64,000 nt of DNA from Muricea muricata (GCA_963855995.1 OY979722.1:4030001-4094000); one strand, 5' to 3'; positions 34,286-46,975 are shown, counted from the stretch's first letter. Translations and numbers: made by a program. The notes: generated by a model not told the origin, from the letters alone.

Positions 34286-35583
34286 ATTTTGTTTTGACGC
34301 AACATAGACTTTCGAGATTCCACACTTAGTACTTTCGTGCAGTTAGTACTAAAATGATCGTTCGAATGACAGTACGCACAGGAAGATTTGCGCCTTGTAA
34401 GCATTTCCAAACCATATTCCTCCCACTTGTCATCTTTCTGCATTAATACTTCTCTAACAGGTCCCAGCTTATCCATCAATGTATACGCACAACTTTGAAC
34501 AGTCTCCAGCTTCTTCATTGTTACCAGGGTTCGCACAGCCCGAGCTAGCTTATTGTAAAATTCATGGATGTTACTTATCTTGTGAATGCTTGTTATCGTT
34601 GGTAACCCCTCCAATTCCTTGATCAAAACTTTGTGTACTTTAGTCTCTTTACCATAAGTCAGTTTAAGAATACGCTTCGCCTCTTTGTATCCATCAGCTG
34701 AGTGAGGTAGACCCAAGATGTTTTCTTTTGGTTTTCCTTTGACCAGCTCTAAAAGGTAGTTAAATTTACTTATCTCATCTATGCCCGGTCCGTCGAGCTC
34801 GACCATGAACTGATTCCATAAGCGCAGCCAGTCCTTGGACTCTCCATAAAAAGGTGTTATAGTATACTTCTGGAGCTTCACACTTTGGGTCGATGGTTGG
34901 GCTGGTGTTTCTTGCATTATTCCAGACAGATTTGCTTGTATCTGTTTCTCCATATCCATCTTTTGCACGTACCATTCTTGTTCTCTTTGTTGCTGCCTCA
35001 ACACAGCCTCTTCTCTATCTTTCTGTTGTTGATGTCAGTGGCGGATCTAGCGTAAGTCAAAATAAATTACCACAGCTCATTCCAGGATATATTTACATTT
35101 TAAAATGCCTTCAAAGCAACTTCATTGGTTAGATTTTATTCTTTTGAAATTCATAACCTATGACATTGTTATAAAACTATTTTGAATTTAAAATTGAGCT
35201 GCTATAAATTATTTTGACTTACCCTGGATCCGCCACTGGTTAATGTTGGAGCTTCATCTGCTCCTCATTTACTCGTTGTTTCCTTGTCAATAATTTTTTC
35301 CATCTGCTTCTTTATTTTTGTACGAACGTCTCTGAAAGGTACTAAAACGCCTTTTTGTGTCGTTGTCCAGTCCTTCATGAATTCAAGTTCCTTACCCTGT
35401 TCCACAAGGTACTTGATGGTGTCATTTTTTACCTTTTCTAACCGCTTATATAATCAACTCATCGAGCTGTTCGTAGGCATTTTTGATGTCGTCGATATCT
35501 TCACTGACAATAAACTCTACAATTTCCTTAAGTCGTAGTTCTGACACTGCTAATAATGTTTTAAATTTTACTTCTGTTGCCAT
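34270..35583 (-). pseudogene. BEL/Pao gag (DUF1759-type), interrupted by an hAT MITE
   Basis: The main frame (34135-35004) has the Pao gag core: ITPFYGESKDWLRLWNQF, FNYLLELVKGK, AKRILKLTYG, LARAVRTLVTMKKLE. A zinc knuckle CAYCHSNDHFSTNC (CX2CX4HX4C) follows, with a second knuckle cut by a frameshift near 34265. Farther upstream the N-terminal part is readable from ATG at 35581-35583 (MATEVKFKTLLAVSEL..., then KRLEKVKNDTIKYL) but in shifted frames. The hAT MITE at 35036-35238 sits between the two parts. No LTR was identified upstream. Confidence 0.8.
35036..35238. repeat. hAT-type MITE, 203 bp, copy 2 (inside BEL gag)
   Basis: Same family as 3241-3443 but in the opposite orientation. It starts CAGTGGCGGATCTAG and ends CTGGATCCGCCACTG. 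The flanking 8-bp duplication is GTTGATGT (35028-35035) and GTTAATGT (35239-35246), one mismatch. The host reading frame lines up on both sides of one TSD copy, so the MITE entered an existing gag sequence. Confidence 0.9.
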
Positions 35584-35905
35584 TTTTTTAATAATTTATG
35601 CTATCACATTATCACGTGACCGAATTCCTAATGTAAATATATGAAGGTCCAGACAAACTTCAAATTCAGTACTAAATTCTCCAGATGTATTATATAAATA
35701 AGTAAATCTGTTGTTATCAACGTGTGCTAGCCAGAATGCAACCAAAATTATTAATCAGCCACAATCCACAATGGATATTAAGGCTTGGATTAATTAAGAT
35801 TTATATGAGAACACGGAATTTTTACCCCTCCCCCCTTCCCCGATTACTGAAGCAAGTATAGGAGCCGCTTCTCCAGGGAATATATTATAGTTCAGTGGAT
35901 ATAAC
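35584..35905. other. upstream flank of BEL remnant, no LTR recognised
   Basis: This would hold the 5' untranslated region or LTR of the minus-strand BEL element, but I cannot find matching LTR copies or a primer-binding site. Confidence 0.3.
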
Positions 35906-36034
35906 CATAGACAGCCCAAAAAGTGCGCGTAAAATTTGTCGCGAGCCGCAAGCGCCATTAATATATACAATGACTTTCCCATTGGCGCTTGCGGCTTGCG
36001 ACAAATTTTTCACGCAGTTTTTGGGCCGCCTATG
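35906..36034. repeat. 129-bp foldback MITE, CATAGGCGGCC family, copy 2
   Basis: Ends CATAGACAGCCCAAAAA ... TTTTTGGGCCGCCTATG, flanked by the 7-bp direct repeat ATATAAC (35899-35905 and 36035-36041). The stem includes TTTGTCGCGAGCCGCAAGCG and its mirror. It shares ends, but not the stem interior, with the copy at 31816. Confidence 0.88.
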
Positions 36035-36041
36035 ATATAAC

Positions 36042-37282
36042 CCATGGAGATTATAAAAGCTATACTTAGCCGGACCAAGCCGACAGCAGCTTCTGGAAAT
36101 GCAGCAGGAGCTGCGGCGAAGACAAGACGAGGAATACAAAAAGAAAGCCGGAATTTCCTAACACTAGCTAGTACCGTCGTATCAGAAATGATCTCTGAAC
36201 TGCTGTCGACAAGTTGCGTACTAAACCCTAGTGGCCAGGGTTAACGATGATGGCAAGAGGCGTCCAAACCACCGAAAGAAAAACGCATGAACGAGACCAA
36301 AGACCGAAGCTACGACATTTAGGGGGAGGGGGCAAGCGAGGGGGTCTTATCACGAAATCATGAAGGTCCTTTTCAGATTTCACGAATCACGAAGATAATT
36401 TCACTTTTCGACTTTTCAAACACTGCAGACAACGTGACCGTCGCGTGTTAGAGAAGACTTAGAGTGGGAAATGATTCAAGTGAAGCGGAAAGCAAATATT
36501 TTGACTATATCTTGATATTTATTTTACTGATTGGAGCCGAGTATTGGACCTAAAAATGTATAAATAGCTATTCTTGATAGCGAGGTTTAGATGTGGCAGC
36601 ATGCTGTGTTAAGGCTAAGTACCATGAGAATCCGCACGATGTGTGAAACAATTATTGGTAAAGGTGTAGGTAACCATAGTATCATGTCCAAATTGATGAA
36701 TTGATGACATTTATTTAAATGAATTATTTTTTACCTATTTGTAATAGTACCCATATAAAACCACTTCGTTTAAATATTAATATTTGGAATAATGAAGCTT
36801 ATAACTGCGTATTAAATATCTGACATTATTATTGTCACATTATATCCAGAAAACGCGCGCCAATTTTAAACATTGCACGCGAATACCGCATTCGAGGCGC
36901 ATCAAACAGAGAATGTTCAAGCAAGTATATTCGCACTGTTTGGACAAAACAAAGAGTTGGTACGCGTACAATAAATTGCTTTTCGGTTACCAAAAAAATC
37001 GTAACCCTGAATGTTGCAAGGCATTCAAATGCTTTCCAACAGAGGTCAAGAAGGTCAAACTTGCAGAATTGCGAGACGGTGACGGTCGCCAAATCTCATA
37101 TCGGTAATACTTCGCTGGGTCAAGAAAAAGGTTGTACCTAGCCTATATTAAAACATTATAAACCTTGAATATATACACGGTAAACTTTTTGTGCACGGGA
37201 CCTATATAACTATGTGAATAATGATTACATACATATTATGCATTGTATGTATCAATTTAACTGAGTTAAATTAAGTCTGCGA
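36042..37282. other. no gene recognised
   Basis: A 66-codon plus-strand frame at 36044-36244 and a 91-codon frame at 36832-37107 have no recognisable motifs. I treat both as chance. Confidence 0.35.
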
Positions 37283-37673
37283 AAAGAACTTAGCTGAGAC
37301 TCTTGTGTCAGAAAGATGCAGTCATCTTTTGCTGACAGGTTAAGAAGATGTAATCATCTTTGCTTAATCAGTTGACGCGAAGTCTTTGTAATGATCATGA
37401 AAATACTATATGTTCATATACTTTACCTGTTCGCAATTCATGTCTTGAGTTAACTGATCAAATCTGCGACCAAATAAGTATAATTATCCGAACATTATAG
37501 TCAGATTGAACTGAACACAGTCGAGCGAATTTCAAAGCAAGCTTTGTGTGTGTTCCATTATAAAGAACTTAGCAGAGACTCCTGTGTCAGAAAGATGCAG
37601 TCATCTTTTGCTGACAGGTTAAGAAGATGTAGTCATCTTTGCTTAATCAGTTGACGCGAAGTCTTTGTAATGA
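37283..37673. repeat. pair of 112-bp direct repeats
   Basis: 37283-37394 and 37562-37673 match at all but a few positions. Each contains GATGCAGTCATC and GATGTAATCATC (GATGTAGTCATC in copy 2), which are short near-palindromes, and ends GCGAAGTCTTTGTAATGA. Spacing is 167 bp. They may be ends of a degraded element or a local duplication. Confidence 0.8.
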
Positions 37674-37938
37674 AAATTATAATATGTAATAAGTGAATAT
37701 AGGCCATATGTTATTGTGGTATGCACGGAAAAAGTATGAATTTTATTGCATTATATATAGCTAGTATATACCTGAAAGCAAACTATTACAATTAAGTCAC
37801 TAACTCTCTTAATGCACCGGATATATGGTTAATCCATAGGACTGCATTTACCACGTATATTCTGAAAACTATTAACAGTAGCTGGATGCGTGTTTTTATC
37901 CAGATATTATTTCAGACAAAATTTGTTCAAAAACCAAC

Positions 37939-38585
37939 CAATGTTGCCAGATGAAATCTCAAAATATTCATGTTGCTTACGTCAAAAGTTCACAAAAAGT
38001 TCATGTCCCTAAATTTTAAGATCGGAACTCGTGGGAATTTATCGTAGATCGTCTGGAAATGTCGGAACTTATCAACATGTCGTCATGTCCGAAAAACCTT
38101 CACTGACTATGTTTAAATGCGAAATAAATTGCTGAAAGAATTCTTTTTTAAAATTGTCTTTAAAAAACAGGAGTGTCATTAGACTATATTTTTATGCGAG
38201 CAAATCATTATCATCGCTACTATTGCTTTCCGACCAATCCGACATTTTGACTTTTTAAAAACACAGCGAACAGCACAAAAAAGGCGGAAAATTTAATTTA
38301 ACATAAATTATGCAAATTGTGTTCTATACTCCTATTATGGCACCTATTGTTTCTTACAGCCACTGCAAGTCGGCAAGACATATTTCTAAACATATTACGG
38401 TTTTTTAGTTGAATCATTGAACATTTTCATCTTGAAAAAATGAAAATATCAAAGTTCATGGAATTGTTCATGATATTTTAAAAAGTTCACAAAAAGTTCA
38501 CAAATTTTCAATCTTCAAAAAAAGTTCATGTAGAGGGTAAAAAGTTCACAAATCTGTGAACTTTGTTCACGATCTGGCAACACTG
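37939..38585. mobile_element. 647-bp hAT-like non-autonomous element in left arm
   Basis: Ends CAATGTTGCCAGAT ... ATCTGGCAACACTG, flanked by a perfect 8-bp TSD AAACCAAC (37931-37938 and 38586-38593). The mirror position in the right arm (49795-49802) has the site once, with nothing inserted. The interior is rich in GTTCACAAAAAGTTCA-type repeats near the right end. No transposase is encoded. Confidence 0.92.
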
Positions 38586-38657
38586 AAACCAACAACAGAA
38601 ACCAAGGCATGGTTACTAAGCTAAACGCGATCAAAGGTACTGGTAAGTAATCTCAAC

Positions 38658-38783
38658 ATGGCTTCCTTTTCTAACAAGAGTCAAAATATGAATATGGAAG
38701 ATATTGGATGATATGGATTAGATATGGATGAGCTTTCTAATAATGAGGGCTTGAATATTCATGAATCGACGGAAAGTAGCGAG
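38658..38783 (+). pseudogene. exon-like 5' segment with in-frame stop, mirrored at 49605-49730
   Basis: Starts ATG (MASFSNKSQN...), reads as an acidic, Ser/Asn-rich protein start, and ends at GAG followed by GTAAAT, a plausible splice donor. An in-frame TGA interrupts it after MNMEDIG. The same TGA is present in the right arm, so the lesion predates the inverted duplication, or the real start is elsewhere. Product unknown. Confidence 0.35.
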
Positions 38784-40296
38784 GTAAATAGAATTGGTAA
38801 TATTTTTTCTGAGTACAGACTGTACGACTACGTGGTTTGTTTATGAATTTCACCAGTTTAATATACGTACGGATATTGGATGATATTAATAATATTAAAA
38901 TGGTGCGCGGAGTCGCAGAGATACCAGATTTATTTCGAGTGTTGAACATGATATCCTAAGAGTGAGTGCAGCGAACGAGGGCATTTCCTAGCACCATGTA
39001 TTTTTCTGTTTATTATATAAACTACAGTGTTTTCTACTAATATAAAACATCCAGAAGCTATTAGTTGATTGTTTGAAAAGCGATAATTTTCACATGTCAT
39101 GATCTCACATTTGAGATTATCAATTTTATCAGTGCTGGAAATCTTTATGAAGCACTGTACTTTAAATAATAAGTATTGTCTGTCTAGTCACGAAGGTTAG
39201 TAATTCATTGCATGTAGTGATCATGTGATGGCAAACAGGCAGGTAAAAATTCGAGATTGTATTCAACCTACAATTATAGTCCTATATAAAACCCACAAGT
39301 AAGTCTCTTTTGACTTTATTTTGTAATCAGCCGGTATGGTCTGGAAAGTATGGCAACTAGCCACTCAAGAATTTTTGTTGTGTTCAGGTTTGCATACTTG
39401 GCTTAATACTGAATATGGTGAATATGGCCAGTGCTAGGTATCTAACATGCACACTGAAGTGCATTTGACACAGGTTTGCACACTGTACATTTGAAATTTT
39501 TGAAACCCGAGATCTTGTTAAAAACAGCCATACTTTCCAGTCTAGGTCATCAGTCTACAGTATCTGACTGCCTATCAAAGTGGATTGTTTGTACTGCACA
39601 GCCAAGATACAGTATTGGGCTGCAATTTTGATGTCTTCTAATAAATTTTCTATTAAATGTCTTCTATTAAATTGCCTATATTTTAGTCCCTATATATTTT
39701 CTATTAAGTATTTTAAATCTCAGCACATAATCTTTCCAGTCTGGACTGCAGGTTCATAAACATGAAAATTTTCGAACAATCAACATTATTGATTTCTTGT
39801 GGGTACAAGACTGTTGTTTGAAACATTTGAAAATGTGAAAATAATGCAACCGACTGTGGCTAGTTTGAAAATAAGCTAGTTAAGTGGACTATTTTTTATC
39901 ACTCCCTGTATACTATTCTTCTGCCCACGCCATCTTTTTGCAACATTCAGTAACTGTCTTATTAAGGTTAAGTTAACAGTATCTAGCCATCCACAGAAGT
40001 TTAATGTTTATTTAATCAGAAATCTTTAGTAATGTTTGGTCACTATATACTTTGGAACTTCAGTATTAGTAGAGAATAGCCAACAATAAGTCTCACTCAT
40101 GTTGGGACCTATATGTTTTTGTCTCCTTGGCTGTGACAATGCCATCATTCTAGCAGCTAAACCTGGGGCATAAAAAACGTTTGAAAAACTTCATGAGATT
40201 TAGTCTGTGCAGAGATTGTGCAGAATGGAAATATATGAGCATGCACCCCCCCCCCCCCAATTATCAGTAATTAATATTTGATAATTATTTTTAGTC

Positions 40297-40503
40297 TCTG
40301 AGGCTGAGAAACAAATTCACACAATTGCCTGCATGGTAAATATTGTTTGGCCGGACCAACATTTCAGTCCTGTAAAGTATGCATTCACCAAAGGATCTGG
40401 CCTGCACAGTCATATTTGGACAATTCAGTCATCCACGAAAATGCACAACATAAATTCCAACAAAACGTCTGGAAGCTGTTTTAGGAAAAGAAAGGAACTT
40501 TAA
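40297..40503 (+). pseudogene. exon-like open frame in arm, mirrored at 47887-48093
   Basis: Preceded by ATTTTTAG, a plausible acceptor, it stays open for 68 codons (SEAEKQIHTIACMVNIVW, then KYAFTKGSGLHSHIW, then a basic RKRKEL end). Composition is protein-like and the two arms agree. It does not match any family I know. It could be an exon of a former transposase carried by the inverted-repeat element. Confidence 0.3.
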
Positions 40504-41417
40504 AAAGACACACAATGGATGTGCTGTAAAGCCATGGATTAAGGATAAACAGATGTGCAACTGGATACGTGCCAGTCTCTCATGTTCTATGCTAATATAC
40601 GACGTCATATCCACGAACCATGAGAGTGTTCATAAAATCGTCAATTAATTGACATTTCTCTTTCAAATTCGTTATAAACTTTGGCTTGTGTACTCGCCAG
40701 TATACTGCGCATATGACCTGGTTTTTGTTGGCAGCATGAGCATCAGTAAAATAAAAAGGGATAACGTTTCCAGTGAATTTTGCGAAAAAATGCTGAAAGA
40801 ATTTTCTTTAAAATTTGTTTTTGTTCCGACGCACATTTCGGTACTGTTGATTTCTTTGTTTTTTAACCGTGTGCTTATGTTCATCTTGCTAGTCAAAATC
40901 AGATCTAATTAAATGTTCATTTATCTTATACTAAATATACCGTAATTAGTCAAACGAATACGGTTTTTGTTAATAATAGAATTTAATAAATAATTTCTTC
41001 TTATCTTGTGTTCAGATTTATTTATAAATCAAAATACAATATTATTAATAATCTTATTACGAAAAACAGTGCATGTACCATATATTTTTGCTAACCTCAT
41101 ACATATATTACTCAATTTTCAACATACCTTTTTCTCGCTACTAGCCTAGTATTCACTCTTAAGCGCTTAAGATAATATTCTCCCTCTCCAAAATGCATGG
41201 TTACATAAATGTAGTTGTATACAAGACCGAATTTTGGGAGAGGTGCGCGCCTCCTCTGGGAATAGGAGAGGTGCACACCTCCCCAAAAAAACCCCCACAT
41301 TCCCTTACAATTTCTCCAAAATCTGGCCTTGGTTATATGTTAACTCGGTTTTTGCATGCATGCCACTTGATTTCTTATCTTTACTTCAAAGTTCAAATGG
41401 TCATTGTGGCCATGCAT

Positions 41418-42433
41418 GTGTCTTTAGTATTGGAAAATGTTATTATAAGGATTGAAATTATTGTTTTCAGAGATTTTATGACTTTGGTTAAATAGGAACA
41501 AATTTTGTCATTGTTTAACCAAGCCTATTATTACACGAATTATTATGTATTTAGTGTTTGAAAATGTTATTATAAGGATTGAAATTATTGTCGTTTTCAG
41601 AGATTTTATGACTGGTTGAATAGGAACAAATTTTGTGATTATTTAACCAAGCCTATTATTGCACGAATTATTGTGTTTTTAATGTTTAAAAATGTTATTA
41701 TAAGGGCTGCTGTATTGTTTTCAGAGATTTTACGACTTTGGTTAAATAGGAACAAATTTTGTCATTATTTAACCACGCCTATTATTACACGAATTATTGT
41801 GTCTTTAGTGTTGGAAAATGTTATTATAAGGATTGAAATTACTGTTTTCAGAGATTTTATGAGTTTGGTTAAACATGATCAAATTTTGTCATTATTTAAC
41901 CAAGCCTATTATTACACGAATTATTGTGTCTTTAGTGTTGGAAAATGTTATTATAAGGATTGAAATTATTGTTTTCAGAGATTTTATGACTTTGGTTAAA
42001 TAGGTATAAATTTTGTCATTATTTAACCAAGCCTATTATTACACGAATTATTGTATCTTCAGTGTTGGAAAATGTTATTAGAAGGATTGAAATTATTGTT
42101 TTCAGAGATTTTACGACTTTGGTTAAATAGGAACAAATTTTGCCATTATTTAACCAAGCCTATTATTACACGAATTATTATGTATTTAGTGTTTGAAAAT
42201 GTTATTATAAGGATTGAAATTATTGTTTTCAGAGATTTTATGACTTTGGTTGAATAGGAACAATTTTTGTGATTATTTAACCAAGCCTATTATTGCACGA
42301 ATTATTGTGTCTTTAGTGTTGGAAAATGTTATTATAACGGCTGCTGTATTGTTTTCAGAGATTTTATGAGTTTGGTTAAACATGATCAAATTTTGTCATT
42401 ATTTAACCAAGCCTATTATTACACGAATTATTG
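41418..42433 (+). repeat. 127-bp satellite, forward-oriented block
   Basis: About eight units of roughly 127 bp containing AGAGATTTTATGACTTTGGT and CCAAGCCTATTATTACACGA. Orientation is opposite to the block that follows. All open frames in it are echoes of the repeat. Confidence 0.9.
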
Positions 42434-45400
42434 ATCATGTTTAATCAAAGTCATAAAATCTCTGAAAACAATACAGCAGTCCTTATAATAACATTTTTAA
42501 ACACTAAAGACACAATAATTCGTGTAATAATAGGCTTGGTTAAATAATGACAAAATTTGATCATGTTTAACCAAACTCATAAAATCTCTGAAAACAATAC
42601 AGCACTAACAGCAGCCCTTACAACAACATTTTCCAACACTAAAGACACAATAATTCGTGTAATAATAGGCTTCGTTAAACAATGAAAAAATTTGTACATA
42701 TTTAACCAAAGTTATAAAATCTCTGAAAACAGTAACTTCAATCCTTATAATAACATTTTCCAACACTAAAGACACAATAATTCGTGTAATAATGGGCTTG
42801 GTTAAACAATGACGAAATTTGCACATATTTAACCAAAGTTATAAAATCTCTGAAAACAGTAACTTCAATCCTTATAATAACATTTTCCAACACTAAAGAC
42901 ACAATAATTCGTGTAATAATGGGCTTGGTTAAACAATGACAAAATTTGTACATATTTAACCAAAGTTATAAAATCTCTGAAAACAGTAACTTCAATCCTT
43001 GTAATAACATTTTTAAACACTAAAGACACAATAATTCGTGTAATAATGGGCTTGGTTAAACAATGACAAAATTTGTACATATTTAACCAAAGTTATAAAA
43101 TCTCTGAAAACAGTAACTTCAATCCTTATAATAACATTTTTAAACATTAAAGACACAATAATTCGTGTAATAATAGGCTTGGTTAAATAATAACAAAATT
43201 TGATCATGTTTAACCAAACTCATAAAATCTCTGAAAACAATACAGCACTAACAGCAGCCCTTACAACAACATTTTCCAACACTAAAGACACAATAATTCG
43301 TGTAATAATAGCTTCGTTAAACAATGACAAAATTTGTACATATTTAACCAAAGTTATAAAATCTCTGAAAACAGTAACTTCAATCCTTATAATAACATTT
43401 TTAAACATTAAAGACAAAATAATTCGTGTAATAATGGGCTTGGTTAAACAATGACAAAATTTGTACATATTTAACCAAAGTTATAAAATCTCTGAAAACA
43501 GTAACTTCAATCCTTATAATAACATTTTTAAACATTAAAGACACAATAATTCGTGTAATTATGGGCTTGGTTAAATAATGACAAAATTTGTACATATTTA
43601 ACCAAAGTTATAAAATCTCTGAAAACAGTAACTTCAATCCTTATAATAACATTTTCCAACACTAAAGACACAATAATTCGTGTAATAATAGGCTTGGTTA
43701 AACAATGACAAAATTTGTACATATTTAACCAAAGTTATAAAATCTTTGAAAACAGTAACTTCAATCCTTATAATAACATTTTTAAACATTAAAGACAAAA
43801 TAATTCGTGTAATAATGGGCTTGGTTAAACAATGACAAAATTTGCACATATTTAACCAAAGTTATAAAATCTCTGAAAACAGTAACTTCAATCCTTATAA
43901 CAACATTTTTAAACATTAAAGACACAAAAATTCGTGTAATAATGGGCTTGGTTAAACAATGACAAAATTTGTACATATTTAACCAAAGTTATTAAATCTC
44001 TGAAAACAGTAACTTCAATCCTTATAATAACATTTTCCAACCCCCATAGACACAATAATTCGTGTAATAATGGGCTTGGTTAAACAATGACAAAATTTGT
44101 ACCTATTTAACCAAAGTCATAAAATCTCTGAAAACAATAATTTCAATCCTTATAATAACATTTTCAAACACTAAAGATACAATAATTCGTGTAATAATAG
44201 GCTTGCTTAAATAATGACAAAATTTGCACATATTTAACCAAAGTTATAAAATCTCTGAAAACAGTAACTTCAATCCTTATAATAACATTTTTAAACATTA
44301 AAGACACAATAATTCGTGTAATAATGGGTTTGGTTAAATAATGACAAAATTTGTACATATTTAATCAAAGTTATAAAATCTCTGAAAACAGTAACTTCAA
44401 TCCTTATAATAACATTTTCAAACACTAAAGACACAATAATTCGTGTAATAATAGGCTTGGTTAAAGAATGACAAAATTTGCACATATTTAACGAAAGTTA
44501 TAAAATCTCTGAAAACAGTAACTTCAATCCTTATAATAACATTTTTAAACATTAAAGACACAATAATTCGTGTAATAATGGGCTTGGTTAAATAATGACA
44601 AAATTTGTACATATTTAATCAAAGTTATAAAATCTCTGAAAACAGTAACTTCGATCCTTACAATAACATTTTCCAACACTAAAGACACAATAATTCGTGC
44701 AATAATAGGCTTGGTTAAATAATCACAAAAATTGTTCCTATTCAACCAAAGTCATAAAATCTCTGAAAACAATAATTTCAATCCTTATAATAACATTTTC
44801 AAACACTAAACACATAATAATTCGTGTAATAATAGGCTCGGTTAAATAATCACAAGATTTGTTCCTATTCAACCAGTCATAAAATCTCTGAAAACGACAA
44901 TAATTTCAATCCTTATAATAACATTTTCCAACACTAAAGACACAATAATTCGTGTAATAATGGGCTTGGTTAAACAATGACAAAATTTGTACATATTTAA
45001 CCAAAGTTATAAAATCTCTGAAAACAGTAACTTCAATCCTTATAATAACATTTTTAAACATTAAAGACAAAATAATTCGTGTAATAATGGGCTTGGTTAA
45101 ACAATGACAAAATTTTCACATATTTAACCAAAGTTATAAAATCTCTGAAAACAGTAACTTCAATCCTTATAATAACATTTTCCAACACTAAAGACTCAAT
45201 AATTCGTGTAATAATGGGCTTGGTTAAACAATGACAAAATTTGTACCTATTTAACCAAAGTCATAAAATCTCTGAAAACAATAATTTCAATCCTTATAAT
45301 AACATTTTCAAACACTAAAGACACAATAATTCGTGTAATAATAGGCTTGGTTAAATAATGACAAAATTTGCACATATTTAACCAAAGTTATAAAATCTCT

Positions 45401-46975
45401 GAAAACAGTAACTTCAATCCTTATAATAACATTTTTAAACATTAAAGACACAATAATTCGTGTAATAATGGGCTTGATTAAATAATGACAAAATTTGTAC
45501 CTATTTAACCAAAGTCATTAAATCTCTAAAACAATAATTTCAATCCTTATAATAACATTTTCAAACACTAAAGACACAATAATCCGTGTAATAATAGGCT
45601 TGGTTAAATAATGACAAAATTTGCACATATTTAACGAAAGTTATAAAATCTCTGAAAACAGTAACTTCAATCCTTATAATAACATTTTTAAACATTAAAG
45701 ACACAATAATTCGTGTAATAATGGGCTTGGTTAAATAATGACAAAATTTGTACATATTTAATCAAAGTTATAAAATCTCTGAAAACAGTAACTTCAATCC
45801 TTATAATAACATTTTCAAACCACTAAAGACACAATAATTCGTGTAATAATAGGCTTGGTTAAATAATGACAAAATTTGCACATATTTAACCAAAGTTATA
45901 AAATCTCTGAAAACAGTAACTTCAATCCTTATAATAACATTTTTAAACATTAAAGACACAATAATTCGTGTAATAATGGGCTTGGTTAAATAATGACAAA
46001 ATTTGTACATATTTAATCAAAGTTATAAAATCTCTGAAAACAGTAACTTCGATCCTTACAATAACGTTTTCCAACACTAAAGACACAATAATTCGTGCAA
46101 TAATAGGCTTGGTTAAATAATCACAAAAATTGTTCCTATTCAACCAAAGTCATAAAATCTCTGAAAACAATAATTTCAATCCTTATAATAACATTTTCAA
46201 ACACTAAATACATAATAATTCGTGTAATAATAGGCTTGGTTAAATAATGGCAAAATTTGTTCCTATTTAACCAAAGTCGTAAAATCTCTGAAAACAATAA
46301 TTTCAATCCTTCTAATAACATTTTCCAACACTGAAGATACAATAATTCGTGTAATAATAGGCTTGGTTAAATAATGACAAAATTTATACCTATTTAACCA
46401 AAGTCATAAAATCTCTGAAAACAATAATTTCAATCCTTATAATAACATTTTCCAACACTAAAGACACAATAATTCGTGTAATAATAGGCTTGGTTAAATA
46501 ATGACAAAATTTGATCATGTTTAACCAAACTCATAAAATCTCTGAAAACAGTAATTTCAATCCTTATAATAACATTTTCCAACACTAAAGACACAATAAT
46601 TCGTGTAATAATAGGCTTGGTTAAATAATGACAAAATTTGTTCCTATTTAACCAAAGTCGTAAAATCTCTGAAAACAATACAGCAGCCCTTATAATAACA
46701 TTTTTAAACATTAAAAACACAATAATTCGTGCAATAATAGGCTTGGTTAAATAATCACAAAATTTGTTCCTATTCAACCAGTCATAAAATCTCTGAAAAC
46801 GACAATAATTTCAATCCTTATAATAACATTTTCAAACACTAAATACATAATAATTCGTGTAATAATAGGCTTGGTTAAACAATGACAAAATTTGTTCCTA
46901 TTTAACCAAAGTCATAAAATCTCTGAAAACAATAATTTCAATCCTTATAATAACATTTTCCAATACTAAAGACAC
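42434..46975 (-). repeat. 127-bp satellite, inverted block
   Basis: About 36 units of the same repeat in reverse orientation (ATAATTCGTGTAATAATRGG, then CATAAAATCTCTGAAAACA or TATAAAATCTCTGAAAACA). The switch occurs at ...ACGAATTATTG|ATCATG... near 42433. Unit variants alternate in groups (GTAACTTCAATCC against ATAATTTCAATCC; AACATTTTTAAACATT against AACATTTTCCAACACT), indicating higher-order structure. Only the outer ends of the array belong to the symmetrical arms. Confidence 0.9.

Larger units (their letters stand above)
37901..42335 (+). repeat. left arm of giant inverted repeat
   Basis: Matches the reverse complement of 46058-49832 with only scattered substitutions and small indels (for example AGTATTCACTC against AGTATATTCACTC). 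It includes about 3.4 kb of unique sequence and the first part of the 127-bp satellite. A 647-bp hAT-like element plus TSD (37931-38585) is present here and absent from the right arm. TTTTATC lies directly outside (37894-37900) and is repeated outside the right arm, suggesting that the whole 11.9-kb structure is one inserted element. Confidence 0.85.

Noticed and set aside
36044..37107. 66- and 91-codon plus-strand frames
   Set aside because: No recognisable family and no supporting splice or repeat context. The first has an alternative frame that looks equally protein-like.
42605..46143. Series of about 64-codon minus-strand frames with similar sequences (KFCHCLTKPIITRI...)
   Set aside because: They are translations of the 127-bp satellite, recurring every 127 bp. 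The period is not a multiple of three and frames overlap into the next unit, so they are not genes.
42434..46975. Regular repeats that could be read as a CRISPR array
   Set aside because: The whole 127-bp unit repeats without unique spacers, units drift in sequence, and the DNA is eukaryotic.
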